The notes below the pieces were generated by a model. The model ran no database searches, was not told where the DNA came from, and was given only the letters and a program-made list of their open reading frames with translations. Made by a program: the position numbers and the translations under genes. From Leucothrix mucor (GTDB lineage Bacteria > Pseudomonadota > Gammaproteobacteria > Thiotrichales > Thiotrichaceae), in the NCBI GenBank assembly GCA_015662325.1, contig DQUJ01000201.1, forward strand, positions 1-10,065: DNA of 10,065 nucleotides. Direction: 5' to 3'. This document shows, piece by piece, positions 6,666-10,065 of this stretch (position 1 is the first letter of the stretch; the number at the start of each line of letters is the position of its first letter).

Positions 6666-6708
6666 ATTTAGCAAACGTTAGAGGTTCTCTGATCAACTAT
6701 TGCTAAAT
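6666..6708. repeat. 9-bp inverted repeat after yggT, upstream of fadB
   Basis: Arms ATTTAGCAA (6666-6674) and TTGCTAAAT (6700-6708) pair perfectly across 25 nt. The spacer can fold further (AGAG 6680-6683 with CTCT 6687-6690). It starts 2 nt after the yggT stop. No long T-run follows on the plus strand, so it is at best a weak terminator or a 3' stabilising hairpin; a regulator site for fadBA is another option. It does not clearly match the FadR or PsrA operator patterns as I know them. Confidence 0.5.
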
Positions 6709-6808
6709 GAATAATAAAAATGACTTGATAAATCTTCCCTATGATTTTCTGGGTGAACTACACTTACAAAATAACAGTGTGAAATTACTACCTTATTAGG
6801 AGCAATAA

Positions 6809-10065
<3,257 letters not shown>

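Overview
This 10 kb window looks like ordinary chromosome from an AT-rich (roughly 40% GC by eye) gammaproteobacterium. Evidence: the head-to-head arrangement of pilT-pilU with yggS-proC-yggT, known from Pseudomonas and relatives, and a fadBA operon whose products closely follow the Escherichia coli FadB and FadA patterns. I cannot name the genus. No rRNA, tRNA, CRISPR array, insertion sequence or prophage gene was seen.

Left half, minus strand (read right to left): pilT (4413-3361), pilU (3316-2150), then a third PilT/PilU-family ATPase (2083-938), all with intact ATPase motifs. The set ends at a strong hairpin terminator (847-881). Beyond it is a separately promoted DUF937-family gene (698-147). 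Its upstream region holds a perfect 12-bp inverted repeat overlapping a plausible promoter. Bases 1-146 hold no gene I can support.

Right half, plus strand: a 99-bp AT-rich gap (4414-4512) separates pilT from yggS, proC and yggT, which encode a PLP-homeostasis protein, pyrroline-5-carboxylate reductase and a YGGT-family membrane protein. After a 145-bp gap containing an inverted repeat come fadB and fadA. They overlap by ATGA and encode the two subunits of the aerobic fatty-acid beta-oxidation complex. fadA runs off the right edge with about 25-30 codons missing.

How the genes work together: the pil genes would power type IV pilus retraction and twitching. yggS, proC and yggT are conserved housekeeping neighbours with no proven link to pili. 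fadBA is a separate metabolic unit. I found no convincing new multi-gene system. The points most worth a second look are the third tandem retraction ATPase with its divergent N-domain and tail, and several intergenic dyads and phased motifs (778-805, 2109-2135, 4451-4498, 6666-6708).
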